Made by a program: the position numbers and the translations under genes. The notes beneath the pieces are model-generated. The model saw nothing but the letters and a program-made list of their open reading frames with translations, searched no databases and had not been told where the DNA came from. Shown one piece after another: positions 8,258 through 18,551 of a stretch of DNA of 37,570 nt. The first letter of the stretch is position 1. Each line of letters opens with the position of its first letter. Source of the stretch: a virus; IMG/VR virus record IMGVR_UViG_3300005831_000047, positions 1-37,570 of that record; one strand, written 5' to 3'.

Positions 8258-9315
8258 TAATACTATGGGCCTTATAAAACCCTCTAAATTGCGGGGACTT
8301 CCTTAAGTCAACATTACCAAACGTATAGTGCGAACTATACGCGGCATAACTAATCATTATGGTATGGTAACAAGATGTTGAATTGGATAATCCGCAGCCA
8401 AGGAACTTTAAAGAGTTCAAGGTTCAGAGACTATAATGGGGGAATCTTTATTATATCTATGATTATGCAACTAGTTTTTACTATAATAGTACTATGGAAA
8501 CATATTACATTTATACACTTGAAGACCCTATATCTAATGAGGTTAGATATGTAGGGTATACTAAGAAGTCTTTATCAAAAAGACTTTACGGTCATCTAAA
8601 GAACTTGGATGAGGCTGAAAAAGAAACTAGAAAATGGAATAAACGTCTCTCTTGGATTAAGTCATTAAGAAGCAAAGGATTAGAACCTCTAATAAAAGAA
8701 CTTGATAGTTGTGAAACTAAACAAGATGCTTATGAATTAGAAATATATTGGATCAGTCAATTGATTCAGTGGGGGTTTTCTTTAACTAATATGACTATGG
8801 GAGGAGATGGCGGTGACACCTTTTCAGGATTATCAGAATCCAATAAGTCAATAGTTAGGTTAAAATTATCAAATAATGCTTTAGGTAGAAAACGTACCGA
8901 GCATCAAATTGATAGTTGGAGAGAGTCTGTTGGTTTAAATGGTCACTGGTTGAATAAACCAGGTGCTATACATCCTATGAAAGGTAAGAAGCATAGTAAA
9001 GATACAAAACTAAAATTATCTAAAGCTAGTAGTGGAAGACTATTTACAGAAGAACAAAAGAGTAGACTTAAGGGTAGAATACCTTTTAATAAAGGTATGT
9101 CTAAATATCCTGGAGTGATTCAATCTGATGAAAATGGATTTGTCGAGGCTTTCGACACTGTTGCATTAGCAATTATTAAACTTGGATTACCTAGTAATAG
9201 ACAATCTGGTATAATAAGATGCTGTAATGGTAAAACTATTAAGGCATTTGGGTATTTTTGGAAATTTAAAGATTAAGGGATAGTCCGGCTTATATTGAAA
9301 GGTATAAGGTAACTG
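8258..9315 (+). other. Group I intron in the Dda-like helicase gene
   Basis: Self-splicing intron of 1058 bases by its core. P1: exon AAGGCT (8252-8257) pairs with GGCCTT (8268-8273), giving the required U-G pair at the 5' splice site. P3: CCCTC (8280-8284) with GGGGG (8438-8442). P4: TGCGG (8290-8294) with CCGCA (8392-8396). P5: GACTT (8296-8300) with AAGTC (8305-8309). P6: CAACAT (8309-8314) with ATGTTG (8375-8380), with a further 7-bp hairpin CGTATAG/CTATACG (8322-8341) inside; P5 and P6 share C8309 as I drew them, so one of those end pairs is not formed. P7: GACTAT (8429-8434) with ATAGTC (9280-9285). The intron ends in G9315. The homing endonuclease gene fills the P8 region between the two P7 strands, and its TAA overlaps the 3' core. 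Joining 8257 to 9316 restores the helicase frame. Confidence 0.92.
8494..9276 (+). CDS. Intron-encoded GIY-YIG homing endonuclease
   Basis: A 260-residue endonuclease that would spread the intron by cutting intronless alleles of the helicase gene. The catalytic domain is N-terminal: YIY at residues 5-7, YVG at 19-21, catalytic R30 in LSKRLYGHL, and a glutamate in ELEIYWISQL near residue 90. From about residue 120 it has DNA-binding repeats of the NUMOD3 kind (HPMKGKKHSKDTKLKLSKAS, then LFTEEQKSRLKGRIPFNKG), followed by a C-terminal module (about 205-260) resembling NUMOD1/intron-endonuclease helix-turn-helix segments. It lies wholly inside the group I intron. Expression is probably kept low or late by the intron structure, but no clear regulatory hairpin over the ATG is seen. 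Confidence 0.92.
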   Translation: METYYIYTLEDPISNEVRYVGYTKKSLSKRLYGHLKNLDEAEKETRKWNKRLSWIKSLRSKGLEPLIKELDSCETKQDAYELEIYWISQLIQWGFSLTNMTMGGDGGDTFSGLSESNKSIVRLKLSNNALGRKRTEHQIDSWRESVGLNGHWLNKPGAIHPMKGKKHSKDTKLKLSKASSGRLFTEEQKSRLKGRIPFNKGMSKYPGVIQSDENGFVEAFDTVALAIIKLGLPSNRQSGIIRCCNGKTIKAFGYFWKFKD

Positions 9316-9462
9316 CAAGGAATGACCTTAAACAACGTGTATGTTTGTGAAGGTGAGATTATGGATGTTAAGCCTATCGAGTGGAAACAAAGGTTTCAAG
9401 CTCTATATGTTGCTATGACACGCGCTCGTAAAGAGCTTATTATTTACAATAAAAATGGATAA
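9316..9462 (+). CDS. Dda-like SF1 DNA helicase, exon 2
   Basis: The last 48 codons plus stop of the helicase, in frame with 7106-8257 after removal of 8258-9315. It starts with QGMTLNNVYV, the second half of motif V, and carries motif VI as ALYVAMTRARKELIIY, which holds the arginine finger of SF1 helicases. No start codon in this fragment would make a useful protein by itself. The stop at 9460-9462 is followed 2 bases later by the next ATG, the same tight spacing as the neighbouring genes. This fits a normal gene end and not a decayed remnant. Confidence 0.9.
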   Translation, partial: QGMTLNNVYVCEGEIMDVKPIEWKQRFQALYVAMTRARKELIIYNKNG

Positions 9463-9464
9463 CT

Positions 9465-9794
9465 ATGCCTATTTTTAGAGGTAAGACTGCCGATGGATCT
9501 GATGCAGAAGAAGTTGGTGGAGCTTATCAGAATCCGAAGAACCCAGAGGAATGGAGTTCAAACCCATACCCAGAACATACTCAAATTATGAATATGAAGG
9601 AAGAGGTGTTACAATACATGAATGGTAAATATACTTTACGAGACGTGTATGAACAGATTCAGGCTAAAACATGTGGTTTAAGCGTCTCTCGAAGAGAATA
9701 TGTTTTAAGTCATTTCGACGAAAATGGAGTATTTCTTTTTAATGAAGCTGATACCACAGAGGTAGAAGTACACGATAATGTTAATGAATCGTAA
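9465..9794 (+). CDS. Hypothetical protein
   Basis: A 109-residue protein, hydrophilic and acidic at its C-terminus (ending in TTEVEVHDNVNES). No motif or family is recognised. The centre (NMKEEVLQYMNGKYTLRDVY) looks helical. It lies 2 bases after the helicase and 10 bases before the radical SAM gene, so it is co-transcribed with both. It has no membrane segment and only one cysteine, so it is not an obvious iron-sulfur partner of the following gene. Confidence 0.65.
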   Translation: MPIFRGKTADGSDAEEVGGAYQNPKNPEEWSSNPYPEHTQIMNMKEEVLQYMNGKYTLRDVYEQIQAKTCGLSVSRREYVLSHFDENGVFLFNEADTTEVEVHDNVNES

Positions 9795-9804
9795 AATAAA
9801 TTAA

Positions 9805-10734
9805 ATGTTTGAATCAATTAAAACAATACCAAGTAGTGACGAGAATGTAGTTAAGTTTGTATTCGAATCAAAGGATGCTGTTGCAGAAGCAGTTTTGTAC
9901 AAGTATCCAACATACGAGGATCGCACAGTAATTTGTTGTTCCACCCAGAGTGGATGCCCGGTTGGTTGTGTATTCTGTGGTACAGGTAAATTCTTTACTC
10001 GTAACCTAACAGCCGAAGAGATTGTTGCTCAAGTTAAGTATGCAGTTGATTATACTGGTGTAGATGTAAGTAGTGTAAAGAAGTTTCAGATTATGTTCAT
10101 GTCAATGGGAGAACCATTACTAAACTATGATGAACTTGAAAATGCTATTCAGGATCTCAATCTTCTTTACGAGAATGCTCAGTTACTGGTAAGTACAACA
10201 TTACCGTTTGGAACAGAAAAGATAAATACCGGTATTGGTCCTAATATCTTTGGTAGATTTATTAAATTATCAGAATTGATTCCAGCCATTGGTATACAAT
10301 TCTCTGTCCATGAATCTTATGATATCGCGCGTAATAAACTAATACCAAGCAGGACTAATTCTTTGTGTACAATAGGTAGAGTTGGAGAGTTATGGAATTC
10401 CATTACCAAACGACGTCCTTTTTTTAACTACTGTGTGCACGATGGTAATAATACCGATCTAGATGTTAACAGATTATTAGCGTGTTTCAAACCCAGTATT
10501 TGGGAAGTTACTCTATCGGTAATCTGTGAGAAAGATCAATCAATGAAGAATGCTATCGAAGATAAGCTGACTCTGGTAACAGATTTTGCACCCAAAATGG
10601 CTGCGGCCGGTTATTCTACTCGAGTATTCAACCCTGCTGGTCAGGATGATATTGGTGGTGGATGTGGTCAGTTATGGTTTGTCCAGGAATGGGCCAAAAA
10701 GTACAAAGATGAGCAGTGCAATCTTCCACAGTAA
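9805..10734 (+). CDS. RlmN/Cfr-like radical SAM methyltransferase, short form
   Basis: Radical SAM enzyme related to RlmN and Cfr, which methylate C2 or C8 of adenine in 23S rRNA (A2503) and, for RlmN, some tRNAs. The iron-sulfur motif is C51-x3-C55-x2-C58 in SGCPVGCVFCGTG. Family landmarks follow: RNLTAEEIVAQVKY, FMSMGEPLLNYDEL, and FSVHESYDIARNKLIPS. Both catalytic cysteines seem kept: one in ICCSTQSGC just before the cluster, the other, which forms the methylated-cysteine intermediate, as C287 in GGGCGQL. At 309 residues it lacks about 70 N-terminal residues that in E. coli RlmN form the accessory RNA-binding domain. So the chemistry looks intact, but the substrate may differ from rRNA. 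It overlaps the next gene by 26 bases. Confidence 0.88.
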   Translation: MFESIKTIPSSDENVVKFVFESKDAVAEAVLYKYPTYEDRTVICCSTQSGCPVGCVFCGTGKFFTRNLTAEEIVAQVKYAVDYTGVDVSSVKKFQIMFMSMGEPLLNYDELENAIQDLNLLYENAQLLVSTTLPFGTEKINTGIGPNIFGRFIKLSELIPAIGIQFSVHESYDIARNKLIPSRTNSLCTIGRVGELWNSITKRRPFFNYCVHDGNNTDLDVNRLLACFKPSIWEVTLSVICEKDQSMKNAIEDKLTLVTDFAPKMAAAGYSTRVFNPAGQDDIGGGCGQLWFVQEWAKKYKDEQCNLPQ

Positions 10735-11158
10735 ACTGCTACGTAACTACCAATTAGTTACAAAGCCTGGTGTGTATATGGTTAGAGTTAGTTACTCTGT
10801 AACTGAAGCTAATGTGATTGATGATGAATACCCAAGAATATTGATTCCCCTACGAGTAACCACTCCTGAGGGGCTGGAGAAGATTGTTGGTATTCTAAAT
10901 AATACTCCTACAGTGCCATTTGACACTATAAAGTCTTGTTTTCTGACTGGTGCTATATTTCTAGAAAACGTAGATCTTAATAACCTTCCTGTGAAGGGAG
11001 ATCTAATCTTAGCGTCGTTTGATTACGACGAGACCTCAAGTAAACTTATCTGTAATGGCTTGTCTCAGTTACCTAGAGAGGAACTGGATTATGTAAAGGC
11101 CGATGAACTATTGGCCTTTCATGCAAAAATGGCTTTGTTATTACAAGGTAAGATATAA
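10709..11158 (+). CDS. Hypothetical protein
   Basis: A 149-residue protein starting MSSAIFHSKLLRNYQ. An open frame extends upstream to 10586, but that part is the shadow of the radical SAM gene, and the ATG at 10709 gives a 26-base overlap like other gene joints here. Residues about 20-60 (VYMVRVSYSVTEANVID, then RILIPLRV) are beta-rich; the rest alternates strands and helices, which would fit a small OB- or SH3-like fold. No catalytic motif is seen. It precedes another unknown gene and the DNA polymerase, so a replication accessory role is possible but unproven. Confidence 0.68.
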   Translation: MSSAIFHSKLLRNYQLVTKPGVYMVRVSYSVTEANVIDDEYPRILIPLRVTTPEGLEKIVGILNNTPTVPFDTIKSCFLTGAIFLENVDLNNLPVKGDLILASFDYDETSSKLICNGLSQLPREELDYVKADELLAFHAKMALLLQGKI

Positions 11159-11175
11159 ATAACATATCATTTAAT

Positions 11176-11628
11176 ATGAATAAAGAATTCGAACAATTAA
11201 ATACTAGATTCAATGACGACACATACCCAGTGTTTCCATTTGTTTCTAAAAGTAAAATAACTCTATTAAAGTCGGGTTTGTACAAAAAACATAAAGCTAA
11301 CTTCCGTGGGATAACAGCTCTATTTAACAAAGAGACAGGAGAATATGAGTTTCCATTATTTGGAATGTACCATGTACCTGACGATTTAGTGATAGTTCCT
11401 GAAGAAATGGAAATGACCGAAAGTAAACAAGCATTTTTGAATGCGGCACTTACTGCTGGCTACAAACTTACTAACAAACCACCTAAATTTCAAACAATTA
11501 AGTTTTCTCCTAATTCAGAGGAAGCAAAATTAGCTCTATCTAACAAGGTTAACTTCCAGTTTAACCAATCAATGTTTTTAGACACAGAAACAGAGTTATC
11601 CGATGATTTACTTTATCACGAGTCGTAG
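11176..11628 (+). CDS. Hypothetical protein upstream of DNA polymerase
   Basis: A 150-residue protein (start MNKEFEQLNTRFNDDTYPV) with a basic first half and an acidic C-terminus (FLDTETELSDDLLYHES). No known family is recognised. An aromatic stretch (YEFPLFGMYHVPDDLVIVP) lies near residue 60. It follows the preceding gene by 17 bases and overlaps the polymerase start by 26 bases, so the two are probably coupled in translation. An acidic tail next to a polymerase gene might suggest protein-protein contact, but this is only inference. Confidence 0.68.
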   Translation: MNKEFEQLNTRFNDDTYPVFPFVSKSKITLLKSGLYKKHKANFRGITALFNKETGEYEFPLFGMYHVPDDLVIVPEEMEMTESKQAFLNAALTAGYKLTNKPPKFQTIKFSPNSEEAKLALSNKVNFQFNQSMFLDTETELSDDLLYHES

Positions 11629-13774
11629 TGAAAACTATGATTGGAAAGATTTATCAACTGATGATATAGTAGAAGGTTCCATAGATGAATTCGTTCATTG
11701 GGCCGCTCATCTAACTGAAGCTCAGTTGGATACCGAGACTACTATCAATGAAGGTCCTAATGAACATCAGGATCGAGAAATGTTAGTATGTCAGCTTGGA
11801 AGTATGGATGGAGAAGATCAATGGATCTTTGATATAGTTGATTTGGCAGATGATTGGTTACGAGTATTAGAAGCAGTCCTACGTCGTACCGATATAACAT
11901 TCTATATCCACAACGCTAAGTTTGATATTCTTGTGGTTCAAAATAAATTTGGTTTTATACTCAACTCAGTACACGATACGTTTTTAATGAGTAAGGTATT
12001 GAATACTGGTTTGGAATTACCGGCCGGTTATCATAGCTTAGCAGGTTGTCTTGAAAGATTCTTTAAGATAACAATGGATAAAGCAGATCAGAAAACGTTT
12101 ACCAGAGAACCATTCACTAAGAAGCAAATAATTTATGCCTCTATCGATGTTATGTTTCTCGGGGATCTTGCAAGTACTCTTAAAGGGTTACTTGAGGGAT
12201 TTGAATTATGGTATATTTACGATACCGTAGAACGTGAAGTTGTAAAAGTGTACGCTGAAATGGAGGTAACTCCAATGCGATTTGATGCAAAACAATGGCT
12301 GTCGGTAGCCAAAACACTAGAAGAAGATAGAGATGCCTTATTGGTAGAATTAAATAAAGCCGTATTAGCAGACCCTAAATTGGTAGCCATGCTATCAACA
12401 GATGATAATGCTATAGGTGAGGCTTTAATCCAACCTCAGGATGAGTTTAAGGTAAGCTGGAATTCAACTACACAACGTAAGCTATTTCTAGGTAAATTAG
12501 TACCTAGTCTTCCTGCTGATTGTACTACCAAACCAACGATTAAAAAGTGGTTTAAAGATAACGAAGATACCCTAACCATGAATGAGATTGATTATATCAA
12601 TTATTATATGGATAGAGACTACGACTCGTTAAATGACATCCTTGTGTCTCAGCATAGAGATTGGTTAATAGAATGCGGACTATATGTACCTAAGGGTACT
12701 GTTATGATAAATTGGAATTCCAATCCCCACAAATTAGCTATCTTTACTTTCTACTACCCTAACTTAGTTGATACTAATTCGAAAAGCCTAAATCGAATCA
12801 CCAAGAACGAAATCATTACACATTTCAAGAAGTATGTATCAGCTCAAAAGAGGGTAACTTCGTACGGAGCCAGCTTTCTAGAGAAGTATGTACGTCGAGA
12901 TGGTATGATATGTCCTAATAACTGCTCTCAAATTTTAAATACCGGCAGAATAGCCTTTGGAATTTTGTTGCAGATACCATCAGAACCACGGTTTAGGAAT
13001 GCTTTCTTACCTCCAGGTGAAGATGATGTGTTTGTGGATTCTGACTTCTCATCAGCTGAACTTGTGATTATGTCATATGCTGCCGGAGAAGAAGCTTTCC
13101 TAGATGCTATAAGAGATAAAAGGGATTTGCATTGCATGTCTGCGTCATTGATTTTTGGTGATAAGTGGACTAGTGCCGCTGAACCTGATTGTGCTTGGAT
13201 GGTTGATGGATCTCAATGTACATGCCCTGAGCATTTGAAGCTTAGAAAGAAATCTAAAGCAATTAGTTTTGGTCTTGCTTACGGTTTAACATACCACGGC
13301 TTAGCCGAACGCTTAGATATTCCTAAAGATGAAGCCAAAGCACTTATTAATCAATTCTTTGTGGTTTTTCCTAAACTCAGAATATTGTTTGATAGTACTG
13401 GTAATTCAGCTATGCAGAATATGTTTGTAAGGAGTTTGATGCCTACAGGTAGAATAAGATTCTTTGCAGAGCCAGAGAATCAAGGTGAACGTGAGGCTAT
13501 CGGAAGAGAAGGGAAGAACTACCCAATCCAGGAGACGAACGCAACTATCTTAAAGATAGCACTTTGCGAATTATCTAAACAGATAAAAAGTACTGGGCTA
13601 AGAGCCAAGCTGCACCTACCAGTTCATGATGAAATACTGTCATCTTGTCATAAAGATGATCAGGAAACATTGGTAGCTCTTCAGGAGAAGTGTATGATCG
13701 AGGCCGGTGAATTATTTCTCGGTAAAGGTTTGCTTGGTGTAGATACTAAAGTATTAACCAAATGGACTAAATAA
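11603..13774 (+). CDS. Family A DNA polymerase with 3'-5' exonuclease domain
   Basis: The replicative DNA polymerase of the phage, PolI/T7 gp5 type, 723 residues. The N-terminal proofreading domain keeps DEDD residues: LDTET (D43, E45), YIHNAKFDILVV, and the tyrosine-aspartate motif in IIYASIDVMFLGDL. Polymerase motif A is DSDFSSAELVI (D479 to E486), motif B is KKSKAISFGLAYGLTY, and motif C is LPVHDEI with H675, D676 and E677. No 5'-3' exonuclease domain is fused; that activity is the separate gene at 3973. A short extra segment with three cysteines (CAWMVDGSQCTCPEHLK) lies just before motif B and may be a small lineage-specific insertion in the fingers. The ATG at 11603 overlaps the preceding gene by 26 bases. 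Confidence 0.96.
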   Translation: MIYFITSRSENYDWKDLSTDDIVEGSIDEFVHWAAHLTEAQLDTETTINEGPNEHQDREMLVCQLGSMDGEDQWIFDIVDLADDWLRVLEAVLRRTDITFYIHNAKFDILVVQNKFGFILNSVHDTFLMSKVLNTGLELPAGYHSLAGCLERFFKITMDKADQKTFTREPFTKKQIIYASIDVMFLGDLASTLKGLLEGFELWYIYDTVEREVVKVYAEMEVTPMRFDAKQWLSVAKTLEEDRDALLVELNKAVLADPKLVAMLSTDDNAIGEALIQPQDEFKVSWNSTTQRKLFLGKLVPSLPADCTTKPTIKKWFKDNEDTLTMNEIDYINYYMDRDYDSLNDILVSQHRDWLIECGLYVPKGTVMINWNSNPHKLAIFTFYYPNLVDTNSKSLNRITKNEIITHFKKYVSAQKRVTSYGASFLEKYVRRDGMICPNNCSQILNTGRIAFGILLQIPSEPRFRNAFLPPGEDDVFVDSDFSSAELVIMSYAAGEEAFLDAIRDKRDLHCMSASLIFGDKWTSAAEPDCAWMVDGSQCTCPEHLKLRKKSKAISFGLAYGLTYHGLAERLDIPKDEAKALINQFFVVFPKLRILFDSTGNSAMQNMFVRSLMPTGRIRFFAEPENQGEREAIGREGKNYPIQETNATILKIALCELSKQIKSTGLRAKLHLPVHDEILSSCHKDDQETLVALQEKCMIEAGELFLGKGLLGVDTKVLTKWTK

Positions 13775-13775
13775 G

Positions 13776-16132
<2,357 letters not shown>

Positions 16133-16140
<8 letters not shown>

Positions 16141-16426
16141 TTTTTTCGATCAAAATAATCAATGTGAAACTGTCGATGGTCCTTATTTAGGTATTTCGGA
16201 TATCTATAGTACAGGTTTAGCTGCGGGTTCTTTAGGAGCTTCTAATAGTACATTGTACAATATTCGCATCGAAGCATTAGACTATGGTTACCTTGTTAAG
16301 GTAGGATGTCAAACTCTTGCTATTGAAAACAAAAAGAAACTTATTGAGAAGTTATCTGCATATCTCGATAATCCCGGTGAGTTTCAGCAAAAATGGAATG
16401 CCGATAGATCTTTATTAATGTCTTAG
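16133..16426 (+). CDS. Small hypothetical protein
   Basis: A 97-residue protein starting MSDFFDQNNQCETVDG. The open frame extends back to 16058, but that part is a shadow of the helicase-like gene; the ATG at 16133 overlaps its stop by 8 bases. It has a glycine/serine-rich turn (GLAAGSLGASNSTLYN), then a beta-rich half (IRIEALDYGYLVKVGCQTLAIE) ending in a helix. The latter resembles small phage proteins that end in 'F.....W', but I cannot name a family. It closes a transcription block, with 61 A/T-rich bases following. Confidence 0.68.
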
Positions 16427-16487
16427 GTGTGTCTGTAATTAATGTAAAGTAAATTAGATTTAATGGTCTAACAAACTTTATATAGCA

Positions 16488-17132
16488 ATGGCTAAAGAAT
16501 TAGCAACAATAAAACCCCTCGACAGTGCCCCAGTTAAGTTAACTGGATTTTCTAACATTGACGAGATGAAAAGATGGGCCGATACCATCATAAACTCTGG
16601 ACTATTACCAAGTAGTATCACCGAACCAGAACAAGTAATAACTATCGTACAACATGGTAAAGAGCTTGGTTTAACCCCTCATATCGCGTTAAATAACATT
16701 CACGTTATAGCCGGTCGTCCTGTAATCAGTTCGTCTATGCTTGGCGCAATGCTAAAGAAACATGGTGTAGAATGGGTAATTGCCGAGGATTATGTAACAG
16801 TCGATGCTCCTAACGGTAAACCGGATAAACGTACTTCCTACAAGTTCTATTGGAAGTCAAATGTAACTGGAACAGTTATCGAAACCGTATTCTCTATTAC
16901 CTGGAATCAAATGACCCTTGCTGGTTATACCGATAAACAGAATTGGTCTAAGTACCCAAAGGAGATGATGCGAGCAAGATGTCTAAGCTATGCTGTAAGG
17001 GCATTATTTCCTGAGGTTCTTCTTGGAATGTATTCCGATGTGGAGCTGAACGATGTCGCTAGAGACCTTGGTGGAGATGAAATGGACGTCGAATTGACGG
17101 AAGATGGTGATATTACAATAATCCATGATTAA
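16488..17132 (+). CDS. RecT-like recombination protein
   Basis: A 214-residue protein similar to the RecT-like single-strand annealing proteins found in many phages. The supporting stretches are PEQVITIVQHGKELGLTPHI and ALNNIHVIAGRPVISSSMLG, then a central beta-rich part (TSYKFYWKSNVTGTVIETVF) and WSKYPKEMMRARCLSYAVRA with LLGMYSDVEL. The order 'repeat-like helix, E-LGL-P, NI-V-GRP, W-KYP-EMM-ARA-S-A-R--FP----G-Y--EE' is the pattern I associate with this group. No exonuclease partner (RecE or lambda Exo) sits beside it. The acidic C-terminal tail (about 195-214) is like that of ssDNA-binding proteins. It starts a new block after a 61-base gap that may hold a promoter. Confidence 0.65.
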   Translation: MAKELATIKPLDSAPVKLTGFSNIDEMKRWADTIINSGLLPSSITEPEQVITIVQHGKELGLTPHIALNNIHVIAGRPVISSSMLGAMLKKHGVEWVIAEDYVTVDAPNGKPDKRTSYKFYWKSNVTGTVIETVFSITWNQMTLAGYTDKQNWSKYPKEMMRARCLSYAVRALFPEVLLGMYSDVELNDVARDLGGDEMDVELTEDGDITIIHD

Positions 17133-17176
17133 ATTGTTGTAATTAAATAATTAGTTGATAACAAATAAGAAATAAA

Positions 17177-17833
17177 ATGGCAAGAAAAGACGTGCTAGCG
17201 TTACTTTCCAGAGTAAACGTATCCAAACTTGATAAGGGTATTCATTCGAATATCACAATAACCTCGGTAGATACCGAAGAAAGGCGTTCTAATGGCACTC
17301 CTTCTAAGAAGTTTTTGTATATTACTTTTGCTGAAGTGGACCCTACAACCAGAAAGAAACTTCGCGATATAGAGGTAAGTTGGTGGAAACTTGACCCAAT
17401 CGGTAACAAGTATTTTCAGGACAATATGCTAGAGCTATGCTCTCAGTTAGTTGGTATTCTGGAATGTTATATGTCTAAGGATGTGGTGGATACTTTCTTT
17501 GATCATATCTTCGATGAGTTTGAATTCAAAACTGTTGAGGATATCAAAGAGTATAAGTGGAAAGTTAAAGATTGTACAACGCTAATGACAAGTTTAAAAG
17601 ATTGTTTTAGTGCTGCCATCAAGGATCATGTTGGAATTGAAGGTAAATTATTACACTTAAAATTAACAACAGATCCAAAAGGTGCTATCGTTGAATTACC
17701 TAAATATGGTACAATATGCGAGCCAATGGGTGATGGTGAAACAACTCTAAAGTTTTCAAACTCAGAGTTAAAGAATCATGCTAAAAGTGGTAATGTATCT
17801 GCTAAGTTAGGTGCAACCGCCGCTAATGTTTAA
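17177..17833 (+). CDS. Unknown replication-region protein, paralogue A
   Basis: A 218-residue protein whose first half is similar to that of its neighbour at 17850: 'I-I--VD-EER' followed by a strand and 'E/Q-VDP-TR', then a W/F-W-LDP segment (SWWKLDPIGN here, SFWDLDPTSD there). The shared part reads as a beta-barrel-like domain of about 80 residues, then helices, then a shared K-C-T-x-[DN]-x-K-G strand near 165-180. No catalytic motif is present. It sits between the RecT-like gene and primase, a typical place for an ssDNA-binding protein, so an OB-fold binding role is possible; the sequence does not prove it. Confidence 0.75.
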   Translation: MARKDVLALLSRVNVSKLDKGIHSNITITSVDTEERRSNGTPSKKFLYITFAEVDPTTRKKLRDIEVSWWKLDPIGNKYFQDNMLELCSQLVGILECYMSKDVVDTFFDHIFDEFEFKTVEDIKEYKWKVKDCTTLMTSLKDCFSAAIKDHVGIEGKLLHLKLTTDPKGAIVELPKYGTICEPMGDGETTLKFSNSELKNHAKSGNVSAKLGATAANV

Positions 17834-17849
17834 TGCTTAATATTATACC

Positions 17850-18551
17850 ATGAGTAATTTATTCAGACAGTATGTAGAGTCTAAACCAGTGAGAGCATCG
17901 CTTTCGTTTGGACATAATTATAATATTATTGTAGCCGGTGTTGACTACGAAGAGAGAAAAGGTAAAGAGGCTGCTATACGTGCCAATACTTTTATTACTT
18001 TACAGCAAGTAGACCCAATAACTCGTGAAGTTAAGGCTAAATTCGAAGGAAGCTTCTGGGATCTTGACCCTACCAGTGATTTCGTATTACTAAACTACGA
18101 CGACCAATTTACAACTATGGTATTCCTTGTGGATGCTTTAGGTGGTGATTTGGAACAATTTGTAGGTGACTTTATCGATGCCACTGGTATCGAAGATGGT
18201 GTTATCACAAAACAACACCTATCTACCAAAAAGGGTGCTAAAGTGATACAGGATGCTCTTCGTGATGCATTTAAGACAGCCATTGATGGTAAAACTGGTG
18301 ATGCTAGTCCTTTACTGCAGTGTAAAATGACTTCAAATAAAAAAGGTTTCCTTGAATTTGGTAAAGAAACCAATTGGATTCTTCCTATGGACTCTGACCA
18401 GGATTTACCTGTAGTAACTGTTAAAGAAAAAGAGATCTTTGATGCAGCACAAAACGAAACTAGACCTACACAGGCTGAACCTGATAGAGTAGGATCGGCT
18501 CCGGAGCCAGGTGAAAAACGAGTTTCTGCTCCAACATTTGATTCTATCTAA
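17850..18551 (+). CDS. Unknown replication-region protein, paralogue B
   Basis: A 233-residue protein, second member of a tandem duplicated pair with the gene at 17177 (see VDYEERKG against VDTEERRS, and QQVDPITREV against AEVDPTTRKK). It begins MSNLFRQYVESK; the primase gene a little further on begins in the same way (MSNLFRKYVSSK), hinting at a shared N-terminal docking peptide. Its C-terminal 40 residues are a disordered, proline- and glutamate-rich tail that paralogue A lacks (TQAEPDRVGSAPEPGEKR), as often seen in ssDNA-binding proteins. Function not established. Its stop overlaps the next ATG (TAATG). Confidence 0.75.
   Translation: MSNLFRQYVESKPVRASLSFGHNYNIIVAGVDYEERKGKEAAIRANTFITLQQVDPITREVKAKFEGSFWDLDPTSDFVLLNYDDQFTTMVFLVDALGGDLEQFVGDFIDATGIEDGVITKQHLSTKKGAKVIQDALRDAFKTAIDGKTGDASPLLQCKMTSNKKGFLEFGKETNWILPMDSDQDLPVVTVKEKEIFDAAQNETRPTQAEPDRVGSAPEPGEKRVSAPTFDSI

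Noticed and set aside
8482-8494. TATAATAG just before the homing endonuclease ATG as a promoter
   Set aside because: A -10 box here would start transcription at or after the ATG; more likely part of an A/T-rich intron loop.
8258-9462. Helicase gene as a pseudogene broken by nuclease insertion
   Set aside because: The two exons join in frame at a group I splice site with full P1 and P7 pairing and keep motifs V and VI, so splicing is a better account than decay.
10586-10708. Extended N-terminus for the gene at 10709
   Set aside because: The extra 41 residues are read from the radical SAM coding sequence in another frame and have the look of a shadow frame; the internal ATG at 10709 gives a normal overlap.
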